DNA from: Candidatus Woesearchaeota archaeon
GTDB lineage: Archaea; Nanobdellota; Nanobdellia; Woesearchaeales; GW2011-AR4
Direction of reading: 5' to 3'
Length of the DNA: 38,890 nucleotides
NCBI GenBank assembly: GCA_016177615.1
Contig: JACOUX010000034.1
Coordinates: forward strand, 1 to 38,890
Below are positions 1 through 8,661 of this stretch, piece after piece. The notes under the pieces were generated by a model, which did no database searches, was not told the origin of the DNA, and worked only from the letters and a program-made list of their open reading frames with translations. The translations under genes and the position numbers were made by a program. The first letter of the stretch is position 1, and each line of letters begins with the position of its first letter.

Positions 1-1083
1 GACTTAATAAAAATAGTGACAACTGCAAATTCAATAAATGACAACTTTACAGTATTTGAATTTCTAAGAAACAAAACCAATCTGATCTCATTCTGCATGA
101 GCCAGAAAGGAGAGATTTCAAGGATACTTGCGCCAAAGTTCAATTCCAAAATCACTTACGCATCCATGGGAGGGGAAAAAGAATCTGCTCCTGGGCAGCT
201 CACACTAAAAGAAATGCAGGAATTGTATCGCGTAAATTCCATTAACAAAGGCACCAATGTAATAGGGATAATAGGGGAATTTGCTGAAAACTCAATGTCA
301 AAGTACATGCACAATCCTAATTTTGTGAAAAATAATCTTAATTTTATATATGTTCCATTCAAAGTCAGCCCACCTGAGCTAAAAGAGTTCATGAAAAACT
401 TCAGGAAATTTAACTTTAAAGGAGCTGCCGTTACAATTCCCCACAAAGAAAGCATAATAAAATTAATTGACGAGCTGGACGACACAGCAAAACAGATTGG
501 AGCGGCGAACACATTAGTCAATAACAGCGGAAAAATAACAGGATACAACACAGACTATTACGGAGCTGTTCATGCATTGAAAGAGCAAACAGAAATCAAA
601 AATAAAAAAACACTCGTAATAGGCGCAGGCGGAGCTGGAAGGGCAATAGTTTACGGGCTAAAGAAAGAGGAATCAGGAATCACAATAGCCAACAGGACAA
701 ATGAAAAGGCAAAAAAGCTTGCAGATGAGTTTGAGGTACAGTTTGATAATTTTAGTAATATTAAAAAATTAATAAAAAACAATGATGTAATAATAAACGC
801 AACGAGCGTAGGAATGTCCCCAAAAACAAATGATTCAATATTAAAATGGCAAGACCTTGTAAAAGGCAAGATTGTGATGGACATAGTCTACAAGCCGATA
901 AACACAAAGTTAATCAACATGGCGAAAAAGAAAGGCTGCAGGGCAATCACAGGAGACAGAATGCTTATATACCAGGCAGTCAGGCAGTTTGAACTGTGGA
1001 CAAAGGCAAATCCGGGTTTCGGTAATATGGAAAGAGAGTTAGTTTCTGCTATCAACAGAACTGAGAAAGGTGAGCTGAAATGA
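1..1083 (+). CDS. aroDE: AroD-AroE fusion (3-dehydroquinate dehydratase / shikimate dehydrogenase), 5' partial
   Basis: The frame is open to the window edge: codons before the ORF-track GTG read [10 protein letters not shown], the strand with the Schiff-base lysine of type I dehydroquinase, so the gene starts upstream and 16 is not the real start. The visible first ~60 residues are the end of AroD ([23 protein letters not shown]). From about residue 80 follows shikimate dehydrogenase: the substrate motif [16 protein letters not shown] with the catalytic lysine, [10 protein letters not shown] with the catalytic aspartate, the NADP loop GAGGAGRAI followed by NRT, and INATSVGM. It converts 3-dehydroquinate to shikimate. 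The stop overlaps the aroC start (ATGA), so translation is probably coupled. Fusions of this kind are known from plants and some microbes. Confidence 0.95.
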   Translation, partial: DLIKIVTTANSINDNFTVFEFLRNKTNLISFCMSQKGEISRILAPKFNSKITYASMGGEKESAPGQLTLKEMQELYRVNSINKGTNVIGIIGEFAENSMSKYMHNPNFVKNNLNFIYVPFKVSPPELKEFMKNFRKFNFKGAAVTIPHKESIIKLIDELDDTAKQIGAANTLVNNSGKITGYNTDYYGAVHALKEQTEIKNKKTLVIGAGGAGRAIVYGLKKEESGITIANRTNEKAKKLADEFEVQFDNFSNIKKLIKNNDVIINATSVGMSPKTNDSILKWQDLVKGKIVMDIVYKPINTKLINMAKKKGCRAITGDRMLIYQAVRQFELWTKANPGFGNMERELVSAINRTEKGELK

Positions 1084-2174
1084 CAGGAAATTCGTTCGGG
1101 CAACTGTTCAGGATAACGAATTTTGGAGAATCGCATGGAAAAGCGATAGGCATAGTCATAGATGGCTGCCCACCTATGCTGGAATTAGGTGCGAAAGACA
1201 TCCAGAAATTCCTTGACAGGAGAGCGCCTGGGCAAAGCGAGGTCACGACACAAAGGCAGGAGCCGGATAAAGTTGAAATCATATCAGGAGTTTTCAGCGG
1301 AAAGACGACGGGAACTCCAATCTGCATGATTATTTTCAACAAAGACTTCAAGCCAGCAGATTACAGGGAAATATCGCAGGCATTCAGGCCAAGCCATTCT
1401 GATTTCACTTACCAGAAAAAATATGGAATAAGGGATCCAAGCGGAGGGGGGAGGAGCTCTGCAAGGATGACAGCAGGGAATGTGGCAGCGGGAGCGGTTG
1501 CTTTTAAATTACTAAATCAAAGATTCAAGACAGAAATAACTGCATACGTGAAACGGGTTAAGGATATTGTTGCGGACATCAATCCAGGCAACGTCAGCCA
1601 AAAAGATGTTGAGTCAAGCATTGTTAGGTGCCCGGACAAGAATGCAGCAAAGGCAATGATTGAGTTAATCGAATCTGCAAAAAACAGCGGCGATTCAGTA
1701 GGCGGAGTTATAGAATGCGTAATAAAAAATGTTCCAGCCGGACTAGGAGATCCAATATTCGACAAATTAGAGGCAGATCTGGCAAAAGCAATGCTCTCAA
1801 TCAACGCAACAAAAGGATTTGAAATTGGCTCAGGATTTGAAGGAATAAAGATGTTTGGAAGCGAGCATAACGATACATTCATAATAAAGAATAAAAAAAT
1901 TGCAACCAAAACAAACCACTCAGGCGGAATCCAGGGCGGAATCTCAAATGGAATGCCAATTATTTTCAGGGTTGCTTTCAAGCCAACATCAACAATCCAA
2001 AAAAAGCAGCAAACTGTTGACATTAAAGGAAAATCTATGAAATTGGCTGCAAAAGGAAGGCATGACCCTTGCGTCTTGCCAAGGGCAGTCCCGATTGTTG
2101 AATCAATGGCAGCATTAGTCCTGTGCGACCATTACCTAAGGCAGAGGGCGCAGTGCGGTGATAAATTTGATTGA
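1080..2174 (+). CDS. aroC: Chorismate synthase
   Basis: 364 residues, the normal length for the family. It converts 5-enolpyruvylshikimate-3-phosphate to chorismate with reduced FMN. Family signatures visible are [17 protein letters not shown] at the N-terminus, the [11 protein letters not shown] region, [47 protein letters not shown] and [14 protein letters not shown] near the C-terminus. The start ATG lies in an ATGA overlap with the end of aroDE. The next gene starts with GTG 17 bases before this stop, so the cluster reads as one transcript. Confidence 0.97.
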   Translation: MTGNSFGQLFRITNFGESHGKAIGIVIDGCPPMLELGAKDIQKFLDRRAPGQSEVTTQRQEPDKVEIISGVFSGKTTGTPICMIIFNKDFKPADYREISQAFRPSHSDFTYQKKYGIRDPSGGGRSSARMTAGNVAAGAVAFKLLNQRFKTEITAYVKRVKDIVADINPGNVSQKDVESSIVRCPDKNAAKAMIELIESAKNSGDSVGGVIECVIKNVPAGLGDPIFDKLEADLAKAMLSINATKGFEIGSGFEGIKMFGSEHNDTFIIKNKKIATKTNHSGGIQGGISNGMPIIFRVAFKPTSTIQKKQQTVDIKGKSMKLAAKGRHDPCVLPRAVPIVESMAALVLCDHYLRQRAQCGDKFD

Positions 2175-3207
2175 CGAGCTAAGAAAGATAATTGATGGGC
2201 TGGACGAGGAAATTTTGAAAATCCTCTCCAAAAGAAGGCATTTGGTTAAAGAGATTGCCAAACTGAAAGACGAGTTAAACATCCCGATCTTCGATAAAAA
2301 AAGGGAAGAGGAAATATTAAACAACCTGTCAAAAAAAGCTAAAGAACTGGGATTGGACCCTGATTCAATTTCAAGAATATTCTCCTCAATCTTCCAGGCA
2401 TCCAGAAACAATCAGCAGGGCAAAATGAAAAAGCCCGAATGCGATATAAAACAGATAGGGCTGATGGGCTTCGGAAGATTCGGAAGACTAATTGTAAATC
2501 ATTTGAAGGACTTTGAATTCCATGTTTTCGACTCTAAAAAAATAGAAGCAAAAGAAAATAACATGGTCCTTTCCTCTTTGAATGAGGCATGCAGTCAGGA
2601 CATTGTAATATTGGCAGTCCCGATATCGGAAATAGAAAGCACACTAAAAAAAATAAAAAATCTCGTCAAAAAAGATTCTGTAATAATTGACGTCTGTTCT
2701 GTAAAAGAGCATCCTGTAAAACTGATGAAATCCATTTTGCCAAAACATGTGCAGATTCTGGCAACCCATCCTATGTTTGGGCCTGATACAGCATCAGAGT
2801 CACTGGAAGGAAGAAAAATTGTCTTGTGCAAGGTAAGAATAAAAGAGGGAATGTACTGCCAAATAAAAAAATTCCTTGAAAGCAAAAAACTGGACATAAT
2901 CGAAACAACACCTGAAAATCACGACAGGGAAATAGCAAAGTCCCTTGCGCTGACCCAGCTCATAGGGAGGGCCCTCAACGAGATGAAACTGTCGGCCCTT
3001 GACATTGACACAAAGGGCTACAGGGAGCTGATGAGCATAAAAGACATTGCCAAGAATGACACCTGGCAGCTTTTTGAGGACATGAACAAATTCAACAGGT
3101 ATTCAAAAGAAGTGAGGAAAAAACTCGCTAGCTCATTAAATATCATAGAAAAAAAATTAAAAAAAAATGAAAATAGCATACCAGGGAATAAAAGGAGCAT
3201 ACAGTGA
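2158..3207 (+). CDS. tyrA: Bifunctional chorismate mutase / prephenate dehydrogenase
   Basis: GTG start inside the end of aroC. Residues 1-85 are an AroQ-type chorismate mutase helical domain ([20 protein letters not shown], then [12 protein letters not shown]). From about residue 97 there is an NAD-binding TyrA domain with [16 protein letters not shown], the [10 protein letters not shown]-like strand (seen as [11 protein letters not shown]), the ATHPMFGPD active-site loop and an [10 protein letters not shown] helix. It takes chorismate to prephenate and on to 4-hydroxyphenylpyruvate. The order mutase-TyrA matches the enterobacterial T-protein. The last 14 codons overlap pheA in another frame and cross a run of nine A. 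Confidence 0.93.
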   Translation: MINLIDELRKIIDGLDEEILKILSKRRHLVKEIAKLKDELNIPIFDKKREEEILNNLSKKAKELGLDPDSISRIFSSIFQASRNNQQGKMKKPECDIKQIGLMGFGRFGRLIVNHLKDFEFHVFDSKKIEAKENNMVLSSLNEACSQDIVILAVPISEIESTLKKIKNLVKKDSVIIDVCSVKEHPVKLMKSILPKHVQILATHPMFGPDTASESLEGRKIVLCKVRIKEGMYCQIKKFLESKKLDIIETTPENHDREIAKSLALTQLIGRALNEMKLSALDIDTKGYRELMSIKDIAKNDTWQLFEDMNKFNRYSKEVRKKLASSLNIIEKKLKKNENSIPGNKRSIQ

Positions 3208-3985
3208 GTTAGCTGCCTACAAGCACTTTGGAAATGATGCAGAACCTGTCGGCTATGACACGTCAGAGGAAGTTTTTGAGGCTGTCCTCTCATCAAAGTG
3301 CGATTTCGGATTGTTGCCTTTTGATAACACCATTGCAGGCAGTGTTGCGATAAATTACGACCTTTTATTGAAGAATGATGTTTATGTAACCGCAGAAGAA
3401 TTTCTAAAGATAGACCACGCATTGCTCTCGCATAAGGGAAACAGAATTGAAGATATTAAAATAGTTTATTCCCATCCTCATGCCCTGGAACAATGCAGGG
3501 AGTTCATAAGAAAGCACAAGATGAAGGCAGTGCCGGAATACGACACGGCAGGCTCTGCTAAGCTAATCAAGGAACGAGACATTAAGCCAGAAGCATCAAT
3601 CTCCCCTGAATTTTGCGCATCCATATATTGGCTGGATATAATAGCGAAAGACATACAGACGAACAAAAGCAACACAACTAAATTTCTTGCATTCGTAAGG
3701 AAAGAAAATGTTCCTAAAAACTTAAAGCATGAAAAGACAAGCATTGCGTTCAAGACAAAGCATTACCCCGGCGCCTTGATAAACTGCCTGCAAAGGCTGG
3801 CGAAGCATAATTTAAACCTTACCAAGCTTGAATCAAGGCCTGTTCCTGAAAACCCATGGGAATATGTCTTCTACGCTGATTTTGAAGGAGGAATAGAAGA
3901 CGAAAATGTAAAGCTTGCATTAAGCGAGATGGAAGCTTCTTCTTTATTCCTGAAAATTCTGGGAAGCTATCCAAAAGGGAAATAA
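3167..3985 (+). CDS. pheA: Prephenate dehydratase with C-terminal ACT domain
   Basis: 272 residues. The N-terminal two-thirds is the periplasmic-binding-like prephenate dehydratase fold, starting [20 protein letters not shown], with GLLPFDNTIAGSV (family LPxxNS/T-type loop) and the SNTTKFLAF motif carrying the catalytic threonine. From about residue 190 an ACT regulatory domain follows: KHYPGALINCLQRLAKHNLN then LTKLESRPVPENPWEY, the ESRP signature that senses phenylalanine. It overlaps the end of tyrA by 41 bases. This start gives the canonical N-terminus directly. No ORF follows in the operon. Confidence 0.95.
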   Translation: MKIAYQGIKGAYSELAAYKHFGNDAEPVGYDTSEEVFEAVLSSKCDFGLLPFDNTIAGSVAINYDLLLKNDVYVTAEEFLKIDHALLSHKGNRIEDIKIVYSHPHALEQCREFIRKHKMKAVPEYDTAGSAKLIKERDIKPEASISPEFCASIYWLDIIAKDIQTNKSNTTKFLAFVRKENVPKNLKHEKTSIAFKTKHYPGALINCLQRLAKHNLNLTKLESRPVPENPWEYVFYADFEGGIEDENVKLALSEMEASSLFLKILGSYPKGK

Positions 3986-4010
3986 ATCAACATCATTTTT
4001 GTTTTAGAAA

Positions 4011-4020
4011 GTTATATAAA
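4011..4020 (+). promoter_or_regulatory. TATA box of aIF1A
   Basis: GTTATATAAA centred about 29 bases before the aIF1A start codon, in the short gap after pheA. This spacing puts the transcription start at or next to the ATG, so the message is probably leaderless. Confidence 0.6.
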
Positions 4021-4044
4021 CACTGTGGGAACTTTTTCCCTTTA

Positions 4045-4389
4045 ATGAGCAAGAAAAAGGAAGAGCAGGAAAGGCAGGAAAAATTCCAGCAGGAAATCTC
4101 AAGGATAATGCTTCCAAGGGGCATTCAGACTTTTGGCGTTATTGAGCAGAGGCTTGGCGGCTCAAGGATGAGGGTGAGGTGCCTTGACGGCAAGACGAGA
4201 ATCTGCAGGATACCCGGCAGGCTCACCAGAAGGCTGTGGGTAAGGGAAAACGACATTGTGATTGTTGAGCCATGGGAGTACAGCGGGGACGAAAAAGGCG
4301 ACATTGTCTACAAATACACGCCGACACAGGCTGGATTCCTCAGAAGGAAAGGCCATCTCAAGCAGCTTGAAGAGTTTGATGAGTTCTAA
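4045..4389 (+). CDS. eif1A: Translation initiation factor aIF1A
   Basis: 114 residues, the usual archaeal length. It is an S1-like OB-fold protein that binds the ribosomal A site during initiation. Visible are a basic, glutamine/lysine-rich N-tail, then LPRGIQTFGVIEQRLGGSRM, RVRCLDGKTRICRIPGR and RLWVRENDIVIVEPWEY, all typical of aIF1A. The acidic C-tail ends EEFDEF. A TATA box 25-30 bases upstream supports leaderless expression from this ATG, separate from the aromatic operon. Confidence 0.96.
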   Translation: MSKKKEEQERQEKFQQEISRIMLPRGIQTFGVIEQRLGGSRMRVRCLDGKTRICRIPGRLTRRLWVRENDIVIVEPWEYSGDEKGDIVYKYTPTQAGFLRRKGHLKQLEEFDEF

Positions 4390-4413
4390 ATTTATCACCA
4401 CTATCCAATAGAA

Positions 4414-4425
4414 ATATTTAAATAT
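4414..4425 (+). promoter_or_regulatory. TATA box of the 4447 membrane protein gene
   Basis: ATATTTAAATAT, itself palindromic, centred about 27 bases before the ATG at 4447, which implies a leaderless message. Confidence 0.6.
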
Positions 4426-4446
4426 GGACATTTACTACCAATAGCA

Positions 4447-5055
4447 ATGGCAAGGCAGAACATTAGCTTTATTGTGATGAATATTGTGCTGTTTTTTGTC
4501 CTGATGGGATTCATATTTTCAATATTTGACCTGCACGGGCTTTCCTTTATCTTCGAGTTAGGCGTACTTCTTGCGCTGATGTTTTTCCTTGCATTTTTGA
4601 TGTTTTCCTTTTACCACAGGAAGAGGGGCAGCTGGCTGATAATAGCGGGATTGCTGTTTTTGCTCCTGCTGAACATGCTCGTCGTGCTGATATTAAAAAG
4701 AAAATTCGGCATTGCTGACATTGTGACCGTATTTTTCTCCCTGCTTGGGATAATTATAGCCGTGCTTAACATGGCATTGGCAAGAAGCAGGGAGCCAAAG
4801 CGCGAGGAAGATGAATCAAGATATTATTATCCATACATGGGAAAAGCAGAGCCTGCTGCGGAGCACAGAAAAATAGAACCATCGGTTGAGAAAACGTTTA
4901 CTCCTGGCAAATATGTTGCCAGCAGGAAAGCGAACAAGTTTCATTCCGCAAAATGCGACTGGGCAGCCAGGATAAGCAGGGAAAACCGGGTCTGGTTTGA
5001 TTCCAGGGAAGAGGCTCAGGGAAAAGGGTTTATGGCGGATAATTGTGTGGCTTGA
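4447..5055 (+). CDS. Membrane protein with C-terminal Ada-like metal-binding tail
   Basis: 202 residues. The first ~115 residues form four hydrophobic helices (for example FIVMNIVLFFVLMGFIFSIF and LLALMFFLAFLMFSFYH). After a charged linker the last ~45 residues (KYVASRKANKFHSAKCDWA, then FDSREEAQGKGF) resemble a small domain common in archaeal membrane proteins and related to the Ada zinc-binding module, with a conserved His/Cys pair (HSAKC). The usual closing CxxC is reduced to one cysteine three residues from the end, so the metal site looks incomplete. Function unknown. It converges on lspA with 16 bases between the stops. Confidence 0.7.
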   Translation: MARQNISFIVMNIVLFFVLMGFIFSIFDLHGLSFIFELGVLLALMFFLAFLMFSFYHRKRGSWLIIAGLLFLLLLNMLVVLILKRKFGIADIVTVFFSLLGIIIAVLNMALARSREPKREEDESRYYYPYMGKAEPAAEHRKIEPSVEKTFTPGKYVASRKANKFHSAKCDWAARISRENRVWFDSREEAQGKGFMADNCVA

Positions 5056-5071
5056 AATGACTATTTAGCGA

Positions 5072-5515
5072 CTATTTCTTCCATAGATGGAATATCAGGA
5101 TGATTACGCTTATTGTCACAGCGCTGTCCGCAATGTTAAACACTGGCCATATCCTGAAATCGAGGAAATCAGTTACTGCTCCATAAGCTATCCTGTCGAT
5201 TAGATTTCCAATTGTGCCGCCGAGGAGGAGCCCGGCGGAAAACTGCATGAGCTTCTCATTTTGCTTGATTTGCCTGATATAATAAATGATTATGAATGCA
5301 GCTGCAACTGAAAATAAAATGAAAAACAGGTTGTATCCCTTGAACAATCCGAATGCAGAGCCGGTATTTGTTATGTAAGTCATGTGAAAGAAATTTCTGA
5401 TTACAGGAATAGAATCATTAAGATTGATTAACTGCCTTGTCAGTAACTTGCTTACCTGGTCCAAAAGCACGGTCAAAATCGCAGTTAAGAAAATCATCAA
5501 GTGTTTCTTGCCCAT
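5072..5515 (-). CDS. lspA: Lipoprotein signal peptidase II (LspA-like)
   Basis: 147 residues with four membrane segments, the family's usual size. LspA cleaves signal peptides of prolipoproteins before the lipidated cysteine. Motifs in order: LTVLLDQVSKLLTRQ in helix 1, ITNTGSAFGLFKG, GLLLGGTIGNLIDRI, VTDFLDFRIWP with catalytic Asp116, and VFNIADSAVT with catalytic Asp130. It starts 3 bases after the Fic gene stop, so the two are one operon. LspA is a bacterial enzyme and rare in archaea, so acquisition from bacteria is likely. A protein with a clear lipobox is encoded at 16552-17616. Confidence 0.92.
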   Translation of the reverse strand: MGKKHLMIFLTAILTVLLDQVSKLLTRQLINLNDSIPVIRNFFHMTYITNTGSAFGLFKGYNLFFILFSVAAAFIIIYYIRQIKQNEKLMQFSAGLLLGGTIGNLIDRIAYGAVTDFLDFRIWPVFNIADSAVTISVIILIFHLWKK

Positions 5516-5518
5516 TTT

Positions 5519-6457
5519 TTATTCTTTTTTACTGCGCCCATAACTTCTTATTTGGTCTATAATCAAATGCAAAATTCTGGAAATATACTCTTTGTAATCG
5601 CCTTTGTCAGCAATATCTAATGATTGGTAATAGCCTTCTCTTTTTTCAAATGGTATAAAAAACATTGGAAAACCTTTTTTCATTAAAATAAAGTTCATAA
5701 TTGCCCTTGCAGTTCTTCCATTTCCATCTTCAAATGGATGTATCCATGTTAATTTTGCATGAATTAGAGTAGCCAATTCAAAAGGATGCAACTTATTTTT
5801 ATTTGTGCTATACCACTTAAAGAAGTTAAGCATGTGTTTTTTGACTTCTGTATAAGATGGGGGAATATGCGTTGAGCCTTGTATCTGCACATTGAAAAAT
5901 CGTATTCTTCCACTATAGACTACACCTGTGTTTTTTGTAAGGATGCCATTGATTTTTTCAAGGAATTTTGTGTTTAAGTCTCCTTTATAACTTTTTATAT
6001 AATCCAAACATTCTTTTCCATTTATTGCTTCATTATAATCTTCTGCACGTATGCCCGAAGGAATCACTTTATCTTTTAGGATAAGGGCAGTCTGCCTTAA
6101 TGTTAATCTATTGCCTTCAATTGCATTAGAATGATAAGTAAAACGTATTACAAAATCCTCATTCAATTTTTCTTTTACACTTTTCGGAATGTGCTTTAGC
6201 CATGTGCTGTAACTCTCTTTTAAATCCTGTAAAGTTTCTGCGTCATGCTCTGCAAGATAAGCATAGTTTGAAGATTTCAAGAATGGCTTTGATTTATCTT
6301 CTATCTCTTTGGCATATTTTTTTAGTTCTTCTTTTGAAGGTTTTTTATCCCCTAAGAAAATTCTGATTTTTTTCCACTTGTTTAAGCTAAGCCTTACGTT
6401 TTTTGTAAGGTAGTAATATTCCTTATTGTTACGTTTTATGGTTTCTATGTAAGTCAT
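5519..6457 (-). CDS. Fic family protein (predicted AMP-transferase)
   Basis: The active-site motif HPFEDGNGRTAR lies in the last third and matches the HPFx(D/E)GNGRxxR signature of Fic enzymes, which transfer AMP from ATP to protein hydroxyls. YHSNAIEGN upstream fits the (S/T)xxxE(G/N) inhibitory helix, in the N-terminal (class II) position, so the enzyme is probably self-inhibited. The ORF track begins at a GTG at 6475; I prefer the ATG at 6457 (312 residues, MTYIETIKRN) because the TATA box at 6479-6488 lies 27 bases before it. Target unknown. It overlaps no gene and leads directly into lspA. Confidence 0.9.
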   Translation of the reverse strand: MTYIETIKRNNKEYYYLTKNVRLSLNKWKKIRIFLGDKKPSKEELKKYAKEIEDKSKPFLKSSNYAYLAEHDAETLQDLKESYSTWLKHIPKSVKEKLNEDFVIRFTYHSNAIEGNRLTLRQTALILKDKVIPSGIRAEDYNEAINGKECLDYIKSYKGDLNTKFLEKINGILTKNTGVVYSGRIRFFNVQIQGSTHIPPSYTEVKKHMLNFFKWYSTNKNKLHPFELATLIHAKLTWIHPFEDGNGRTARAIMNFILMKKGFPMFFIPFEKREGYYQSLDIADKGDYKEYISRILHLIIDQIRSYGRSKKE

Positions 6458-6478
6458 ATAGTATTGTATGGGCACATA

Positions 6479-6488
6479 ATATATAAAA
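6479..6488 (-). promoter_or_regulatory. TATA box of the Fic-lspA operon
   Basis: TTTTATATAT on the minus strand, centred 27 bases before the ATG at 6457. This spacing is the reason for choosing that start over the upstream GTG. Confidence 0.6.
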
Positions 6489-6533
6489 CTTTCGGTTAAT
6501 TGTGCACATACATTAATTCAAGGGACCAATTAT

Positions 6534-6935
6534 TTAATAATACCTTTTCCTTCTTGAGTCTTCCTGCTCCCCCCTGGCAATTGCTTCTATGTTTGCAAGC
6601 CTTTGGTTGATGCTTTCGATGGATGCCCTCAAGGCATCTAATTTACTGGAGATCACCTCAAGATTTTTTGATGCAATGAAGCTGTCGCTTCCGCTATAAG
6701 AAGGCTGGGAGTAAGATGGCTGCTGGAAAGAGGGGCTTTGAAATGAAGGAGACTGCTGGAAGGAAGGATACTTCTGCAGAGGCTGGGGCTGCCCAGTGTC
6801 CATTCCCATTCCAAGGTCAGGAGAAGGCCCGGCTCCCACATCAAGCCCCATATCCTTATCAAGATTGAAGTCTTTGCCCAGGTCGCCAAAATCATCTTTT
6901 CTCTTCCAGAATGCAAGCTTGCCGAAAAATCCCAT
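6534..6935 (-). CDS. Low-complexity protein with C-terminal coiled coil
   Basis: 133 residues in three parts: a short N-terminus MGFFGKLAFWKRKDDFGD with an aromatic/basic patch, a Pro/Gln/Ser/Tyr-rich linker containing near-repeats of PSFQ and PSYSQ, and a C-terminal helix (SKNLEVISSKLDALRASIES then INQRLANIEAIA) with heptad spacing typical of a coiled coil. It starts after a Shine-Dalgarno-like GAGGTG. I recall similar short proteins in DPANN genomes but know no function. A scaffold or membrane-associated role would fit the layout but is not shown. Confidence 0.65.
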   Translation of the reverse strand: MGFFGKLAFWKRKDDFGDLGKDFNLDKDMGLDVGAGPSPDLGMGMDTGQPQPLQKYPSFQQSPSFQSPSFQQPSYSQPSYSGSDSFIASKNLEVISSKLDALRASIESINQRLANIEAIARGEQEDSRRKRYY

Positions 6936-6987
6936 CTATACACCTCTTTTATTAAGATATTTTAATTTTCCTATTTAAAGATTGTTA

Positions 6988-7146
6988 TTATATTCCCCCC
7001 TTTAACATCATGTAAGCCACTCCTACAGCAAATGCGATGAACGTGACAAAAAGCAGCATGTGAAAGAATTTCCTAAACAATTCATGGACTATGAGCATTA
7101 CCAGAAAATAGCCAAGGATAACAGCGACAATAACGGTCAATGCCAT
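6988..7146 (-). CDS. Small two-helix membrane protein (52 aa)
   Basis: Too short for the ORF track. It reads MALTVIVAVILGYFLVMLIV, a short charged turn (HELFRKFF), then a second hydrophobic stretch ending MMLKGGI. Its ATG is 3 bases after the stop of the endonuclease III-like gene, so it is probably translated by coupling. Two membrane helices; function unknown. Reality is supported by the coupling and by a clean hydrophobic pattern over the whole reading frame. Confidence 0.65.
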   Translation of the reverse strand: MALTVIVAVILGYFLVMLIVHELFRKFFHMLLFVTFIAFAVGVAYMMLKGGI

Positions 7147-7149
7147 TTT

Positions 7150-7860
7150 TCAGTTATTAAGCGCCTCTTTTTTATAGTGACTGCAGCAGCCTTTGAGTGG
7201 GCATTTGTAGCACAGAGGCTGCTTCCTGCACACATTTTTGCCCAGTTCCACAAGCAATGCATGGTACTCATTAAATAACTTTTCGCTATTTTCAAGGCTC
7301 TTCATAAACAACTGCTGCAGCCCGCCATAGGATTGCTCCTTAAACCCAAGCCTCTGAAATATCCTTTTTGTGTAAGCATCAACGACAAAAATCGGCTTTT
7401 TTGCTGAGTAAAGTATTATTGAATCTGCTGTTTCTGGGCCAATTCCATTGACAGAGAGAAGCTCTTTTCTTAACTCCAGAATGTCAAGGCAAAACAATTC
7501 TTTTAAATTTCCATTATACCTCTTAAGCAGAAAATCACAAAAATTTTTCAGCTTCATTGCCTTTTGATTATGATAGCCGGATGATTTTATGATTTCTGCC
7601 AATTTTTGTTTTTTTATCTTGCTTATTTTGTCAATATTGATTAAATTATTTTTGTTCAGCTCAACAATAGCTTTCTCGACGTTTTTCCAGTTCGTGTTTT
7701 GCGTCAATATTGCGCCAAAGCAGACTTCAAGCTGCTGCTTTTCGTTTTTAGGGCCTCCGGAGTAATCTGGTTGGAGTTTTCCTTGAGGAGTTACTGGCCA
7801 CCAGAGCTGGGGGCCGAAACTAGAAAATAAATTTGTATAGATAGAATAAATCTTATTCAT
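7150..7860 (-). CDS. Endonuclease III-related DNA glycosylase (COG2231 type)
   Basis: 236 residues of the helix-hairpin-helix glycosylase superfamily, which removes damaged bases. The N-terminal FGPQLWWPVTP and FGAILTQNTNWKNVEKAI are typical of the COG2231/MagIII-like branch. The HhH motif LLSVNGIGPETADSI is followed by FVVDAYTKRI with the catalytic aspartate. At the C-terminus CRKQPLCYKCPLKGCC supplies cysteines for an iron-sulfur cluster with slightly unusual spacing. The substrate could be alkylated purines or oxidised pyrimidines. A TATA box (CTTAAATATAAC) 27 bases upstream indicates a leaderless start. Confidence 0.88.
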   Translation of the reverse strand: MNKIYSIYTNLFSSFGPQLWWPVTPQGKLQPDYSGGPKNEKQQLEVCFGAILTQNTNWKNVEKAIVELNKNNLINIDKISKIKKQKLAEIIKSSGYHNQKAMKLKNFCDFLLKRYNGNLKELFCLDILELRKELLSVNGIGPETADSIILYSAKKPIFVVDAYTKRIFQRLGFKEQSYGGLQQLFMKSLENSEKLFNEYHALLVELGKNVCRKQPLCYKCPLKGCCSHYKKEALNN

Positions 7861-7912
7861 AGGGCTTGCATCTTGATTGTTATATTTAAGTTTGACTATT
7901 AAAATTGGTTAG

Positions 7913-8113
7913 TTAAGAATGGTAGTTTTTAGTTCTATTCTCATATCTGTTTAATAGTAATCTAAGCTTGGTTTCCAATACTTGATTTTGGATACGATCC
8001 CTTTGCGGCCTAACAGCGCCAAAGTCATGAGCAAACTGCTCAAAAGGCACTTTATACTTATCCCATACATGATGGCTTTCGTAAATTTTCTTAAGTGATT
8101 CCTGGCTCAGCAT
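7913..8113 (-). CDS. Hypothetical protein (66 aa) downstream of eS8
   Basis: Starts 2 bases after the eS8 stop, so it is probably co-transcribed. Predicted soluble and mostly helical, with YESHHVWDKYKVPFEQFAHD and a basic C-terminus. I do not recognise a family. The tight spacing and protein-like composition argue for a real gene, but it is short and could be chance. Confidence 0.5.
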   Translation of the reverse strand: MLSQESLKKIYESHHVWDKYKVPFEQFAHDFGAVRPQRDRIQNQVLETKLRLLLNRYENRTKNYHS

Positions 8114-8115
8114 TT

Positions 8116-8496
8116 TTAAGAAATCAGCACTGCATTTATAACTCCGTCTTGGCCTGGCCTTGAGGTTATCCTTGCCTTTCCCAGCTCCGTGTCAATCACA
8201 GAGCCTTTTGTCATTATGTTTCTCCTTATGAAGTGCCTGTTCGCAGGATTGTCTGTTATAGTTTTAATCCTGATTTGCTTAAATGATTTTGACTTTGGAT
8301 CATAGAGGTTGGCTGTGTCTGCTCCAAGCATCCTGAGCTTTCTGTTTGCGCCCATCACCCTGAGGATTTGGACTCTTTTCTTTCCAAGCTTTGTGAAAGA
8401 CGGCTCCCTACCTAATTCATGCTGCCTTTTCTTCCTGTAATCCTTGTACCTTGCGCCTGACTGCTTTCTTTTCGGCCTTGACTGCGATAATGCCAT
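8116..8496 (-). CDS. rps8e: Ribosomal protein eS8
   Basis: 126 residues, the archaeal length. It is a small-subunit protein shared by archaea and eukaryotes. N-terminal SRPKRKQSGARYKDYRKKRQ and later RKLRMLGADTANLYDPK, NPANRHFIRRNIMTKGS and ITSRPGQDGVINAVLI are characteristic. A TATA box (CTATTTAAAGC, 8517-8527) is centred 27 bases before the ATG. A small unknown gene follows almost without gap. Confidence 0.96.
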   Translation of the reverse strand: MALSQSRPKRKQSGARYKDYRKKRQHELGREPSFTKLGKKRVQILRVMGANRKLRMLGADTANLYDPKSKSFKQIRIKTITDNPANRHFIRRNIMTKGSVIDTELGKARITSRPGQDGVINAVLIS

Positions 8497-8516
8497 GACG
8501 AGAAGAAATTTTTATC

Positions 8517-8527
8517 GCTTTAAATAG
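8517..8527 (-). promoter_or_regulatory. TATA box of eS8
   Basis: CTATTTAAAGC on the minus strand, about 27 bases before the eS8 ATG; leaderless arrangement. Confidence 0.55.
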
Positions 8528-8628
8528 GTTTCTATATTTTATTTTGCCCAATCCCAATGCTACATACAAATTTATTTTTATATTTCCAGATAAGAATATT
8601 TTTATTATTTTTCCAGAACTTCCATAAG

Positions 8629-8638
8629 CTTTAAATAT
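8629..8638 (+). promoter_or_regulatory. TATA box of deoxyhypusine synthase
   Basis: CTTTAAATAT, about 28 bases before the ATG at 8662. It decides for that ATG over the TTG at 8659 used in the ORF track. Confidence 0.55.
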
Positions 8639-8661
8639 TCAGGGAAAAATTCATTTTTTTG

